A stretch of 5,047 nt of DNA from Methanocalculus sp. (GTDB taxonomy: Archaea; Halobacteriota; Methanomicrobia; Methanomicrobiales; Methanocorpusculaceae), in assembly GCF_029762515.1 (NCBI RefSeq), contig NZ_JARVGN010000149.1, positions 1 to 5,047 on the forward strand, written 5' to 3'. Below the pieces are notes generated by a model, which saw only the letters and a list, made by a program, of their open reading frames with translations, searched no databases and was not told where the DNA came from. Made by a program: the position numbers and the translations under genes. Position 1 is the first letter of the stretch. Each line of letters begins with the position of its first letter. Below are positions 1 through 5,047 of the stretch, piece by piece.

Positions 1-2389
1 TAAAGACGTTTCTCTCCAAGAACTTGTCTCCAACATTTCTGAATGCGATTGGAGAATTAATTCCGATGGCTCAGAAATTGATATAATGGGGCAAATATGG
101 ACGAAATTATTTCATGATTTTGAGGTGGGATCAAATTATGATAGGACAACAATACTAAAAATTATCGAAAAAATTGCATATATTCAACCATCGAAATCTT
201 GGGAATTGCTCCAATACGCTTTAAAAAATCCTAATGAAGAAAATGAGGAATTTTTCGGTATCTATTGTTGTTCACATGAGAGTGTTCTGGAAATCATCCC
301 AAAAGTCGCTAGAAATATCTCATACAATGTTGACTATTTACCACAATGTTGCGATTTGCTTTGGCATTTGGGAAAAAACAAGACAGGAATACTTCATTCT
401 GATCCAGATCATCCCATCAGGATTCTTCAAAATATTACAGAAGCTGGACATTATTCCCCCCCGATTATTCAAACCAAGATCATTTATGCCATAGAAAGGT
501 GGCTAAGCGAATCAAATATTGATGATTTTATTCACAGTCCATTGGAAATCCTAGACCCAATTCTTCAAAAAGAAGCAGAAATCGTAAGTTATAATGGAAA
601 CGTATTAAGACTCAGTTTATTTGTTATTGGCTATGAAAATACGAAAAAAATCCGAAATAAGGCACTTTCGATAATTTCGAGTTTAACACAAGACAGATCG
701 ATAAAGGTTGTGCTGAGAGCTATAAAAAGTTTAGAATGTGCGTTAGATCCTCCAAGAAGATTGCATGAAAGAGATATTCCGGATGAAGAATATAAACAAT
801 GGTTCCCTGAAGAAATGATGATTCTCAATATATTCGATGAACTCCTAAAAAGAACACAAAATCCAATTATTCAGATTCAAGTAAATAAAGTATTAAAGCG
901 ATTTGAGAAGATTGGAAAAAATGAAAAGAGCCGACAAAAAGCTGCATTAATTAGATCGAATATTGATGATTCATACCAAGTCAGATTGGCAAGAGCTTTA
1001 CAATACTCCTTTGATACCGATTTCAACGCTGACTATAAATCAAAGATGAAAGAACTGGAAGAACAGACAGCACGCGTTGTTGCAGAGTTCATAACCAACA
1101 ATGTGAATGAAAAAGAAGCATATCAGTCACTTTGTGAACAAATCGTGAATTTTAATGAGGCCGATATCGAATATAACCCTGGGAGATTCTTTTTTTACCT
1201 TGGTAAAGAAGGATCAGATTATTCAATAGGCTTATGTCGAAAAATTTTATCAGAACCATCATCACCGCTGATTAATAATTTCGGACCACTTTTATCTGGA
1301 ATTAAAGTAGTGAAGCCCGATATTGCAAAACAACTCATCCGAGAGGGTATTGAATCAAAAAATCAAAATATCTGCAATTCTATTGCCTTCAATTATTCAA
1401 ATGGATGGTGGGGAGCAGGTAATGACGAAGATGAACTTGATTTTATTGAGCGTCTCCTGCACAGCAACAATCGTGAAATTAAAAAATATGCGATAGAATC
1501 TTTAAAAGAATTCCCTAGCTCATTAAATTTAAGAATAAAAGAGGTGGCATTGGGTTTAGAAATTACAGATGATTTTTCCCATGCAGATGCATTGTGTGGA
1601 ACATTTTTTTGTAGATCTCAAAGAATGCCCATCATCTTGGGATCAGATGAAATGGAAATAATTTTAGAAAAATTGCTTTTAACTCGAAACCTTCGTGTAG
1701 ATACAGAAGGAAATGGTTTCTACATTTGTTCATTTTTAAGGGAGGTTGGGAAAACAGATGCAGGTTCTTTGGTTGATTTCCTATTAAAAAGGATAAATAT
1801 TGCTTTAAAATCTCATGAAAATCCTTGGAAAGGGTATGAGGCAATTCCATCTACTGGGTTCTCTAATTTTATAGAACCGGTGATTAGCTGTCCTTCATAT
1901 CAAGATATACTCAGAAAAGTCCGAGATGCAACATTCTCTGCTGATAAGAAAACTTATTTCATTAGATTATTCGAAGTATTGTCCGATAATTATTCGCCAA
2001 ATTGTTTGGAAGTGCTGGAAGAATGGATTCATTTGAGAGATCCTGATAAAATATTCACAATCTCTCAGTTAATCCAGAATGCAAAGTCAGAATTTCTATT
2101 CATGAATTCGGATTTTATCAATAAAATAGTTGAAGCATCGTTTAATACCAGTCCAGAATGTCATGAAAAAGTACTTGGAAAATTATTCAATATTGTAACA
2201 TCTGAAGGTCGGACAGGGATTTTAGGTGAACCTTGTCCTTTGGATATCCAAATCAGAGACCAATCAATGGAATATGCTGAAAAATATGAAGAAGGATCTC
2301 CTACGAGGAAATTTTATTTAGAGTTATCTCGGCAAGCAGGGCACTTAATAGAAAAATCGTTGATTATTGATGATGAGGCCTTTGAATGA
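1..2389 (+). CDS. Large alpha-solenoid (HEAT-like) protein, C-terminal part; possibly the arm of a STAND-type NTPase
   Basis: The frame is open from the window edge (first full codon at 2) to TGA at 2387-2389, giving about 795 visible residues. The first ATG, at 86, has no ribosome binding site before it and the 28 upstream codons read as ordinary coding sequence, so the true start lies outside the window. The protein is almost entirely amphipathic helices in pairs. Examples are the segment encoded at about 1448-1525 (ERLLHSNNREIKKYAIESL) and the run at 640-760. Two motifs look family-specific: DPDHPIRIL (401-427), following a Leu-Leu-Trp helix, and NGWWGAG followed by an acidic stretch (about 1400-1435). 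No Walker motif, nuclease motif, signal peptide or membrane segment is visible. From memory, similar solenoids form the C-terminal sensor arms of large STAND-like ATPases of defence islands; this is inference. The gene is AT-rich, unlike the GC-rich block beyond 2955, which suggests horizontal acquisition. It converges on the next gene with an 18-bp gap. Coding is certain; function is not. Confidence 0.85.
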   Translation, partial: KDVSLQELVSNISECDWRINSDGSEIDIMGQIWTKLFHDFEVGSNYDRTTILKIIEKIAYIQPSKSWELLQYALKNPNEENEEFFGIYCCSHESVLEIIPKVARNISYNVDYLPQCCDLLWHLGKNKTGILHSDPDHPIRILQNITEAGHYSPPIIQTKIIYAIERWLSESNIDDFIHSPLEILDPILQKEAEIVSYNGNVLRLSLFVIGYENTKKIRNKALSIISSLTQDRSIKVVLRAIKSLECALDPPRRLHERDIPDEEYKQWFPEEMMILNIFDELLKRTQNPIIQIQVNKVLKRFEKIGKNEKSRQKAALIRSNIDDSYQVRLARALQYSFDTDFNADYKSKMKELEEQTARVVAEFITNNVNEKEAYQSLCEQIVNFNEADIEYNPGRFFFYLGKEGSDYSIGLCRKILSEPSSPLINNFGPLLSGIKVVKPDIAKQLIREGIESKNQNICNSIAFNYSNGWWGAGNDEDELDFIERLLHSNNREIKKYAIESLKEFPSSLNLRIKEVALGLEITDDFSHADALCGTFFCRSQRMPIILGSDEMEIILEKLLLTRNLRVDTEGNGFYICSFLREVGKTDAGSLVDFLLKRINIALKSHENPWKGYEAIPSTGFSNFIEPVISCPSYQDILRKVRDATFSADKKTYFIRLFEVLSDNYSPNCLEVLEEWIHLRDPDKIFTISQLIQNAKSEFLFMNSDFINKIVEASFNTSPECHEKVLGKLFNIVTSEGRTGILGEPCPLDIQIRDQSMEYAEKYEEGSPTRKFYLELSRQAGHLIEKSLIIDDEAFE

Positions 2390-2403
2390 AAACTACAACC
2401 CCC

Positions 2404-2422
2404 ATTCTCAAGAATTATTTTT
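2404..2422 (+). terminator. Weak terminator candidate after the solenoid gene
   Basis: Fifteen bases after the stop of the + strand gene there is a short inverted repeat (ATTC, loop TCAA, GAAT) followed by TAT5. The T-run could serve archaeal oligo-T-dependent termination. The stem is only 4 bp, and the element overlaps the last codons of the convergent - strand gene, so this is a weak candidate. Confidence 0.2.
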
Positions 2423-4021
2423 CCATTTCGCCATAAGTTTCTTTCCCAATCTTATACCTTCTTTTGAAAAGCAAATTTCAAGTTTATCATCGTTTTGTAA
2501 TAAACCAGAAATTTTTAATCTTTCAATATTATCCATGACGCTGGAAATATCAACACTCAGTCCTTGATATTCAAATGTCTCAATAATATCTTCAACTAAT
2601 ACCGAACCGTGGAAGTTCATCGAACACCATTTACTCCAAGCAACAAAGAATGTATGAACAGATTCAAGAGATAGCGATAATTCATCCCTCATTCTTGAAC
2701 TTATAAATTCTTGATTCCAATCGGACATTTTGTTTAATGAATCGATAATCGAAGATATTTTTGACTTTGAAGCCCTGTAATTCCCTTCATTGCTTGATTT
2801 TTTATTATTATCTAAAAACCTAGAGTTGTTCAATAGAGTAACTCGATTAATTTCCATCATTTTTTCAACCAATATTTGGATAACTTTGGAAAATTCACTC
2901 ATCCCCGTATCGATAATAATCGGATGCTCATACGGGTTGTAATAATCCGTAAGAAACTCCCAGAACAGCCCCGGGTACTTCCGCACTTCGCCCAAAATCG
3001 TCAGCAGCCGCTGCCGCATCCCGAGGGCCGCGATCGCCTGGAACCCGTTCCGGGCGTCGAACTCGCACCGCAGCGTGTCCTTGTGCTGGTACGCCTTGAA
3101 GCCGGGCGTGTTCTGGTTGGGCGACTTCAGGTAGAACACCCCCTTCTTCATCTGCATGCCGATCGAATCGAGGATCGCATCGATCGTCTTCGTGTCGCTG
3201 ACCACCACCGTCAGCTCGTCCCGGGTCAGCGTCGAGGGCGAGCGGATGCGGCTGACCAGTGAATCGATCTCCAGGTAGTGGGCCCCGAACTCCTCCCGCA
3301 CCCACTCGCAGATCCACTCCAGATCCCCCGGCTCGTCGCTCGAGAACACTACCGCGTCCGCACCCACCTGCAGGGTCAGGTGCGGGCGGTAGATGAAGAG
3401 CGACCGCTGCCGGGTCTTCATGGTCCACCCCTTGGCCTTCGCCTGCCGCAGCAGGAGATCGCGGAACACCTTGTCCACGATCACGAACTGGATGGTGTCG
3501 CGCTCGAGTGAGGCGAGAGTGAGCGGGCAGGAGCGGCAGGCACGGATCTCCTCGCTCTGGGCCGCGATAGGGTCATCACCATACCTTGCGTCTTGCCGAT
3601 CGGCAAACGCATTGCATTCCGGGCCCTGTAGATCCTGAAAAACCGCCCGATCCGGAGCATCATGTCCCCCGTCACCGTTGTTATCGCTTTCGCCCGATCC
3701 GCTGTCTCCAGGAAAAATCCATTCCAGCTCTGCCGCCATCAGCCCTCGATCCATGAGGGCAGCAAAGCCATCGATGTCCGCTATCCCCTCGAGAATCCTA
3801 TCCGATCCCCGGGGACCGTCGAAATTCTCCGGATCGGTAGTAGTAATAGTATACGTTACCGCCCGCCCTTCCTGGTGCGCCGTCACCTCCGGCATGCCGG
3901 CGAGGAGGCGGCGCACATGGCGCTGGCTCATCTCCAGTGAAGCGGCGATCTCTCGGGAACTCAAAAAAGGGGTGCGCTCAAGAAGGCAGCGCACCCGCTG
4001 GCGGGTCGACACGGCGTCCAC
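2408..4021 (-). CDS. Winged-helix DNA-binding protein with possible replication-initiator-like core; chimeric composition
   Basis: This 537-aa protein starts at GTG (4021), 6 nt after the preceding stop, with a weak AAGG 4 nt upstream. A second GTG three codons later (4012) is an alternative. Residues 5-60 form a winged helix-turn-helix (SSREIAASLEMSQRHVRRLL, then a wing ending in VTYTI). Residues 104-126 are a Gly/Asp/Ser-rich linker. A CxxC pair (C162, C165), with C136 upstream, could bind metal. Residues 175-365 are a mixed alpha/beta core. Its segment GVFYLKSPNQNTPGFKAYQ, then KDTLRCEF and a helix, recalls phage/plasmid initiators (a Lys/Tyr strand followed by L-R-x-E), but I see no HUH motif or assured catalytic Tyr, so this is tentative. 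Residues 480-530 look like a second winged helix (ERLKISGLLQN, then FSKEGIRLGKKL). Codons before residue ~356 end mostly in G/C; after it they are AT-rich. It is the last gene of a five-gene run and probably binds DNA. Coding is secure; the role is inferred. Confidence 0.85.
   Translation of the reverse strand: MDAVSTRQRVRCLLERTPFLSSREIAASLEMSQRHVRRLLAGMPEVTAHQEGRAVTYTITTTDPENFDGPRGSDRILEGIADIDGFAALMDRGLMAAELEWIFPGDSGSGESDNNGDGGHDAPDRAVFQDLQGPECNAFADRQDARYGDDPIAAQSEEIRACRSCPLTLASLERDTIQFVIVDKVFRDLLLRQAKAKGWTMKTRQRSLFIYRPHLTLQVGADAVVFSSDEPGDLEWICEWVREEFGAHYLEIDSLVSRIRSPSTLTRDELTVVVSDTKTIDAILDSIGMQMKKGVFYLKSPNQNTPGFKAYQHKDTLRCEFDARNGFQAIAALGMRQRLLTILGEVRKYPGLFWEFLTDYYNPYEHPIIIDTGMSEFSKVIQILVEKMMEINRVTLLNNSRFLDNNKKSSNEGNYRASKSKISSIIDSLNKMSDWNQEFISSRMRDELSLSLESVHTFFVAWSKWCSMNFHGSVLVEDIIETFEYQGLSVDISSVMDNIERLKISGLLQNDDKLEICFSKEGIRLGKKLMAKWKNNS
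3963..3996 (-). promoter_or_regulatory. Terminator-shaped hairpin within the 5' end of the 537-aa gene (possible attenuator)
   Basis: Read on the - strand, GGGTGCGCT (3996-3988), a 9-nt loop and AGCGCACCC (3978-3970) form a perfect 9-bp GC-rich stem. One C and then TTTTTT (3968-3963) follow. This is the layout of an intrinsic terminator, and the T-run also suits archaeal oligo-T termination. It sits at codons 9-20 of the winged-helix gene (encoding roughly R9 to F19), about 25 nt after the start codon. It is therefore placed for premature termination or for hiding the translation start, and could let the operon make the small proteins without the large one. The stem falls within coding DNA, so chance remains possible. 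Confidence 0.4.
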
Positions 4022-4025
4022 CGTG

Positions 4026-4029
4026 CCTT
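4026..4029 (-). promoter_or_regulatory. Weak ribosome binding site of the 537-aa gene
   Basis: AAGG overlaps the TAA stop of the preceding 51-aa gene and lies 4 nt before the GTG at 4021. It is much weaker than the GGAGG sites of the other four genes. Translation of the large protein may therefore depend on coupling to the gene upstream or be deliberately low. Confidence 0.35.
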
Positions 4030-4183
4030 AACGCCATCGGTGTCTGAACTCATCCTCGAGGTTCAGCATGCGGTATTTCAGCAGCTCGATCTGGCCCTTC
4101 AGGGTGTCGATACATCGCGTCAGCTCGCGGTGCTGATCGTTGAAGCGGCGTTCCACCTCCCCCCGGGAAATCCCGCTGCCCAT
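4028..4183 (-). CDS. Small coiled-coil protein (51 aa)
   Basis: I do not recognise this family. The start was placed at the ATG 4183-4181 because GGAGGT (4195-4190) lies 6 nt upstream, an optimal distance. The adjacent ATG at 4186 is only 3 nt from that site and would overlap the upstream stop as ATGA. The ATG at 4231 would lie deep in the upstream gene and has no such support. From residue 8 to the end the protein is one charged amphipathic helix with hydrophobic residues at heptad spacing (LTRCIDTLKGQIELLKYRML), which suggests a dimerising coiled coil. It starts on the stop codon of the HicB-like gene (TGATG overlap) and ends 6 nt before the winged-helix gene, so it is translationally coupled and may partner one of these neighbours. 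Confidence 0.72.
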   Translation of the reverse strand: MGSGISRGEVERRFNDQHRELTRCIDTLKGQIELLKYRMLNLEDEFRHRWR

Positions 4184-4422
4184 CATACGACCTCCCGCTC
4201 CGCCGTGGCCGGAAGATCGACCAGCGTGCACGACCGGGTCGAGACGATCTCCCTGGCCGAGTCGAATTGCAGATCGAAATGCTGCTCCAGCATGCCGTAG
4301 AGGTTGTTGAGGGCGTCCGGCAGCGACTTGCCAATCACTTCCATGCCCTCGATCTCCGGGGCAAACACCCGCCAGGTGTTGTCCTCCTCGAGGTGCCGGA
4401 TGCTCACCTTGACCCGAACCAT
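4183..4422 (-). CDS. HicB-like domain protein (79 aa), solitary
   Basis: The protein has the layout of a HicB-like fold: a first strand (VRVKVSIRHLEED), a second strand with an aromatic residue (TWRVFAPEIEGMEVIG), then a helix (SLPDALNNLYGMLEQHFDL) matching the usual 'GxxxxEAxxN' helix. In HicAB modules HicB binds and neutralises the RNase HicA and often carries a C-terminal DNA-binding domain. Here the C-terminus is only a short tail with no recognisable HTH, and no neighbour resembles HicA (no short basic double-stranded-RNA-binding-like protein with the catalytic His). It is thus probably a HicB-fold protein used for another purpose. The start at 4422 is fixed by GGAGGG (4436-4431) 8 nt upstream. 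It lies 1 nt after the stop of the preceding gene, and its own stop overlaps the next start. Confidence 0.75.
   Translation of the reverse strand: MVRVKVSIRHLEEDNTWRVFAPEIEGMEVIGKSLPDALNNLYGMLEQHFDLQFDSAREIVSTRSCTLVDLPATAEREVV
4190..4195 (-). promoter_or_regulatory. Ribosome binding site deciding the start of the 51-aa gene
   Basis: GGAGGT lies inside the last codons of the HicB-like gene, 6 nt before the second ATG of an ATGATG pair (4186-4181). The distance favours 4183 over 4186 as the start. Confidence 0.6.
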
Positions 4423-4423
4423 C

Positions 4424-4627
4424 TCACGCGCCCTCCGTGAAGAACAGCGGCTGGCTGCGGTTGTACTCATCGATGACCTGATCGAGGGCGGCGACCACCT
4501 CGGGCGGGATTGCGCGCGTCGGCGGAGCGGTTATATCATGCAACGATGATACTTCATGGGCGGTTCCGGCCATGTGCGTGCCAGCTCTGGTTGAGGGGCT
4601 GCCCACTATGTTCTGACTGCCTGACAT
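4424..4627 (-). CDS. Hypothetical small protein (67 aa), disordered N-terminus
   Basis: I do not recognise this family. The ATG at 4627 is supported by GGAGG (4639-4635) 7 nt upstream. Residues 1-38 are rich in Ser, Thr, Gly and Pro and look disordered. The C-terminal third carries a probable helix (PPEVVAALDQVIDEYNRSQP) and a short tail ending in FFTEGA. There is no signal peptide, membrane span or catalytic motif. It overlaps the end of the 50-aa ORF by 22 nt in another frame and stops 1 nt before the HicB-like gene, so it belongs to the same transcript. A short helix behind a disordered tail would fit an adaptor or antitoxin-like peptide, but that is speculation. Confidence 0.65.
   Translation of the reverse strand: MSGSQNIVGSPSTRAGTHMAGTAHEVSSLHDITAPPTRAIPPEVVAALDQVIDEYNRSQPLFFTEGA
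4431..4436 (-). promoter_or_regulatory. Ribosome binding site deciding the start of the HicB-like gene
   Basis: GGAGGG lies 8 nt before the ATG at 4422. This supports the 79-aa product rather than a 16-residue longer version starting at 4470, whose extension would overlap the previous gene. Confidence 0.6.
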
Positions 4628-4758
4628 TGCGGCGCCTCCATCGCATCATCGATGATCCATTTTCCCTGGCGGATCTTCTCTTCGGCCCCCTGGCCGTAGA
4701 TCGGATCTTTCTTGAGTGCCTCGATCAATTCACGAGACACGCAGCGTGGTTTCGTCAT
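4606..4758 (-). CDS. Hypothetical small protein (50 aa), first gene of the operon
   Basis: This short frame runs from ATG 4758-4756 to TAG 4608-4606. GGAGGA (4769-4764) lies 5 nt before the start, as strong as the sites of the downstream genes. The product begins MTKPRCVSRELIEALKKDP and continues as a charged, helical small protein (an AEEKIRQGKW segment, then IIDDAMEAP). I do not recognise a family and see no HTH, zinc site or membrane segment. The gene ends inside the 67-aa gene (22-nt overlap) and contains that gene's ribosome binding site, so translational coupling is likely. It is short enough to be missed by common length cut-offs. Coding status rests on the binding site, the packing and the protein-like composition. 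Confidence 0.6.
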   Translation of the reverse strand: MTKPRCVSRELIEALKKDPIYGQGAEEKIRQGKWIIDDAMEAPQCQAVRT

Positions 4759-4763
4759 CACAT

Positions 4764-4769
4764 TCCTCC
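4764..4769 (-). promoter_or_regulatory. Ribosome binding site of the first operon gene
   Basis: GGAGGA, 5 nt before the ATG at 4758, is the main evidence that the 50-aa frame is translated. An ATG two codons' length upstream (4763) is followed at once by TGA and is not a usable start. Confidence 0.6.
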
Positions 4770-4833
4770 GTACTGATCTGCCCCCCGCAGCCGGACCGCC
4801 GCAGCGTGACAGAGAGAAAAATTTGTGATGCCG

Positions 4834-4843
4834 AGTATATCAA
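4834..4843 (-). promoter_or_regulatory. Candidate archaeal TATA box for the five-gene operon
   Basis: On the - strand TTGATATACT lies about 75 nt before the first ATG. An archaeal start site about 25 nt downstream would fall near 4812, giving a leader of roughly 50 nt that carries the ribosome binding site. No convincing BRE is seen. The alternative is the box at 4921-4931. Confidence 0.3.
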
Positions 4844-4920
4844 TCGCGACCGGGCACCGTACAACAAACCGCTAGTTGAAAGTAATGGTTTTATGCGCGC
4901 CCGCATTTTTCGCGGATGAA

Positions 4921-4931
4921 TCATATAAAAT
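4921..4931 (-). promoter_or_regulatory. Alternative TATA-like box upstream of the operon
   Basis: On the - strand TTTTATATGA resembles the methanogen TATA consensus better than the box at 4834-4843. It lies about 165 nt before the first ATG, which would imply a leader of roughly 140 nt. The surrounding DNA is so AT-rich that a chance match is likely. Confidence 0.2.
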
Positions 4932-5047
4932 AAAAATCGATTAATCTTTAATATAATGAGCACAATTAAGGAATAGACCTTTTTTATTTGAGTTTAATGA
5001 GTGCTTGGCCTTCGAGATTGGTTCAACCGTTTCCATATCAGCATTTG

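Larger units (their letters stand above)
4770..5047. other. Operon leader and AT-rich right flank without a confident gene
   Basis: The stretch from 4770 to about 4860 is still fairly GC-rich and probably holds the leader of the - strand operon. From about 4861 the DNA turns AT-rich, with poly-T (4979-4985) and several TATA-like strings. Two - strand frames are open at the right edge (one stopping at 4941-4943, about 35 residues, one stopping near 4996). A + strand ATG at 4997 also reads to the edge. None has a good ribosome binding site in view, and none can be called a gene from this much sequence. Confidence 0.5.

Noticed and set aside
234..1850. Short frames inside the solenoid gene on both strands
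   Set aside because: They overlap a continuous, well-composed coding frame and have no ribosome binding sites or recognisable domains.
2928..3428. 166-aa frame on the - strand overlapping the winged-helix gene
   Set aside because: It lies wholly within the 537-aa gene in another frame. Its Arg/Gly/Pro/Ala-rich product is typical of a shadow frame in GC-rich coding DNA.
2876..3940. Several + strand frames of 77-128 aa opposite the winged-helix gene
   Set aside because: They are antisense to a well-supported gene, have Arg/Leu/His-rich low-complexity products and lack binding sites. GC-rich third positions on the other strand explain them.
4040..4334. 86-aa + strand frame and 94-aa - strand frame over the HicB-like and coiled-coil genes
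   Set aside because: The two small genes in the chosen frames have better starts, operon spacing and protein-like sequence; these frames give Arg/Ser-rich shadow products.
4645..4656. Perfect 12-bp palindrome ATCATCGATGAT
   Set aside because: It encodes the Ile-Ile-Asp-Asp run of the 50-aa protein and is readily explained by those codons. There is no second copy or other sign of an operator.
4510..4963. + strand frames at 4510-4776 and 4716-4919 and the 77-aa - strand frame at 4730-4963
   Set aside because: They cross the operon leader and promoter region without binding sites, and their products look random. The 50-aa frame in the same region has a much better start.
1..5047. CRISPR arrays, tRNA or rRNA genes, insertion-sequence ends
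   Set aside because: No spaced direct repeats, cloverleaf-like sequence, rRNA-like stretch or terminal inverted repeats with a transposase could be found by reading both strands.

Overview
The window looks archaeal, most likely a methanogen of the Methanomicrobiales type. This is inferred from gene style only: GGAGG-type ribosome binding sites, TATA-like boxes upstream of a compact operon, and a GC-rich gene block next to strongly AT-rich DNA. No rRNA, tRNA or marker gene fixes the taxonomy, and a bacterial host is not excluded.

Left part (1-2389, + strand, AT-rich): one long reading frame open from the left edge to a TGA at 2387-2389. It is the C-terminal part (about 795 visible residues) of a large, mostly helical, HEAT-like solenoid protein. 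Its character recalls the C-terminal arms of large STAND-type NTPases, many of which are anti-phage proteins. The N-terminal part that would decide this lies outside the window.

Middle and right part (4758 down to 2408, - strand): a tightly packed run of five genes. In order of transcription they are a 50-aa ORF, a 67-aa ORF, a 79-aa HicB-like protein, a 51-aa coiled-coil protein, and a 537-aa protein with an N-terminal winged helix. Genes overlap or sit 1-6 nt apart, and four of the five have clear Shine-Dalgarno sites. The central region of the 537-aa protein weakly recalls phage/plasmid replication initiators, so the cluster may be the replication/control module of an integrated element (inference).

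Two features stand out. First, base composition switches sharply inside the 537-aa gene near position 2955: the first two thirds are GC-rich with G/C third positions, while the last ~180 codons are AT-rich like the neighbouring solenoid gene, and the frame stays open. This points to a chimeric gene or a recombination boundary. Second, a perfect 9-bp stem with a 9-nt loop followed by T6, shaped like an intrinsic terminator, lies in the first 20 codons of the same gene and could act as an attenuator.

Far right (about 4770-5047): an operon leader and promoter region that becomes AT-rich beyond about 4860, with TATA-like boxes on the - strand. No confident gene is seen there, only short frames open at the right edge.
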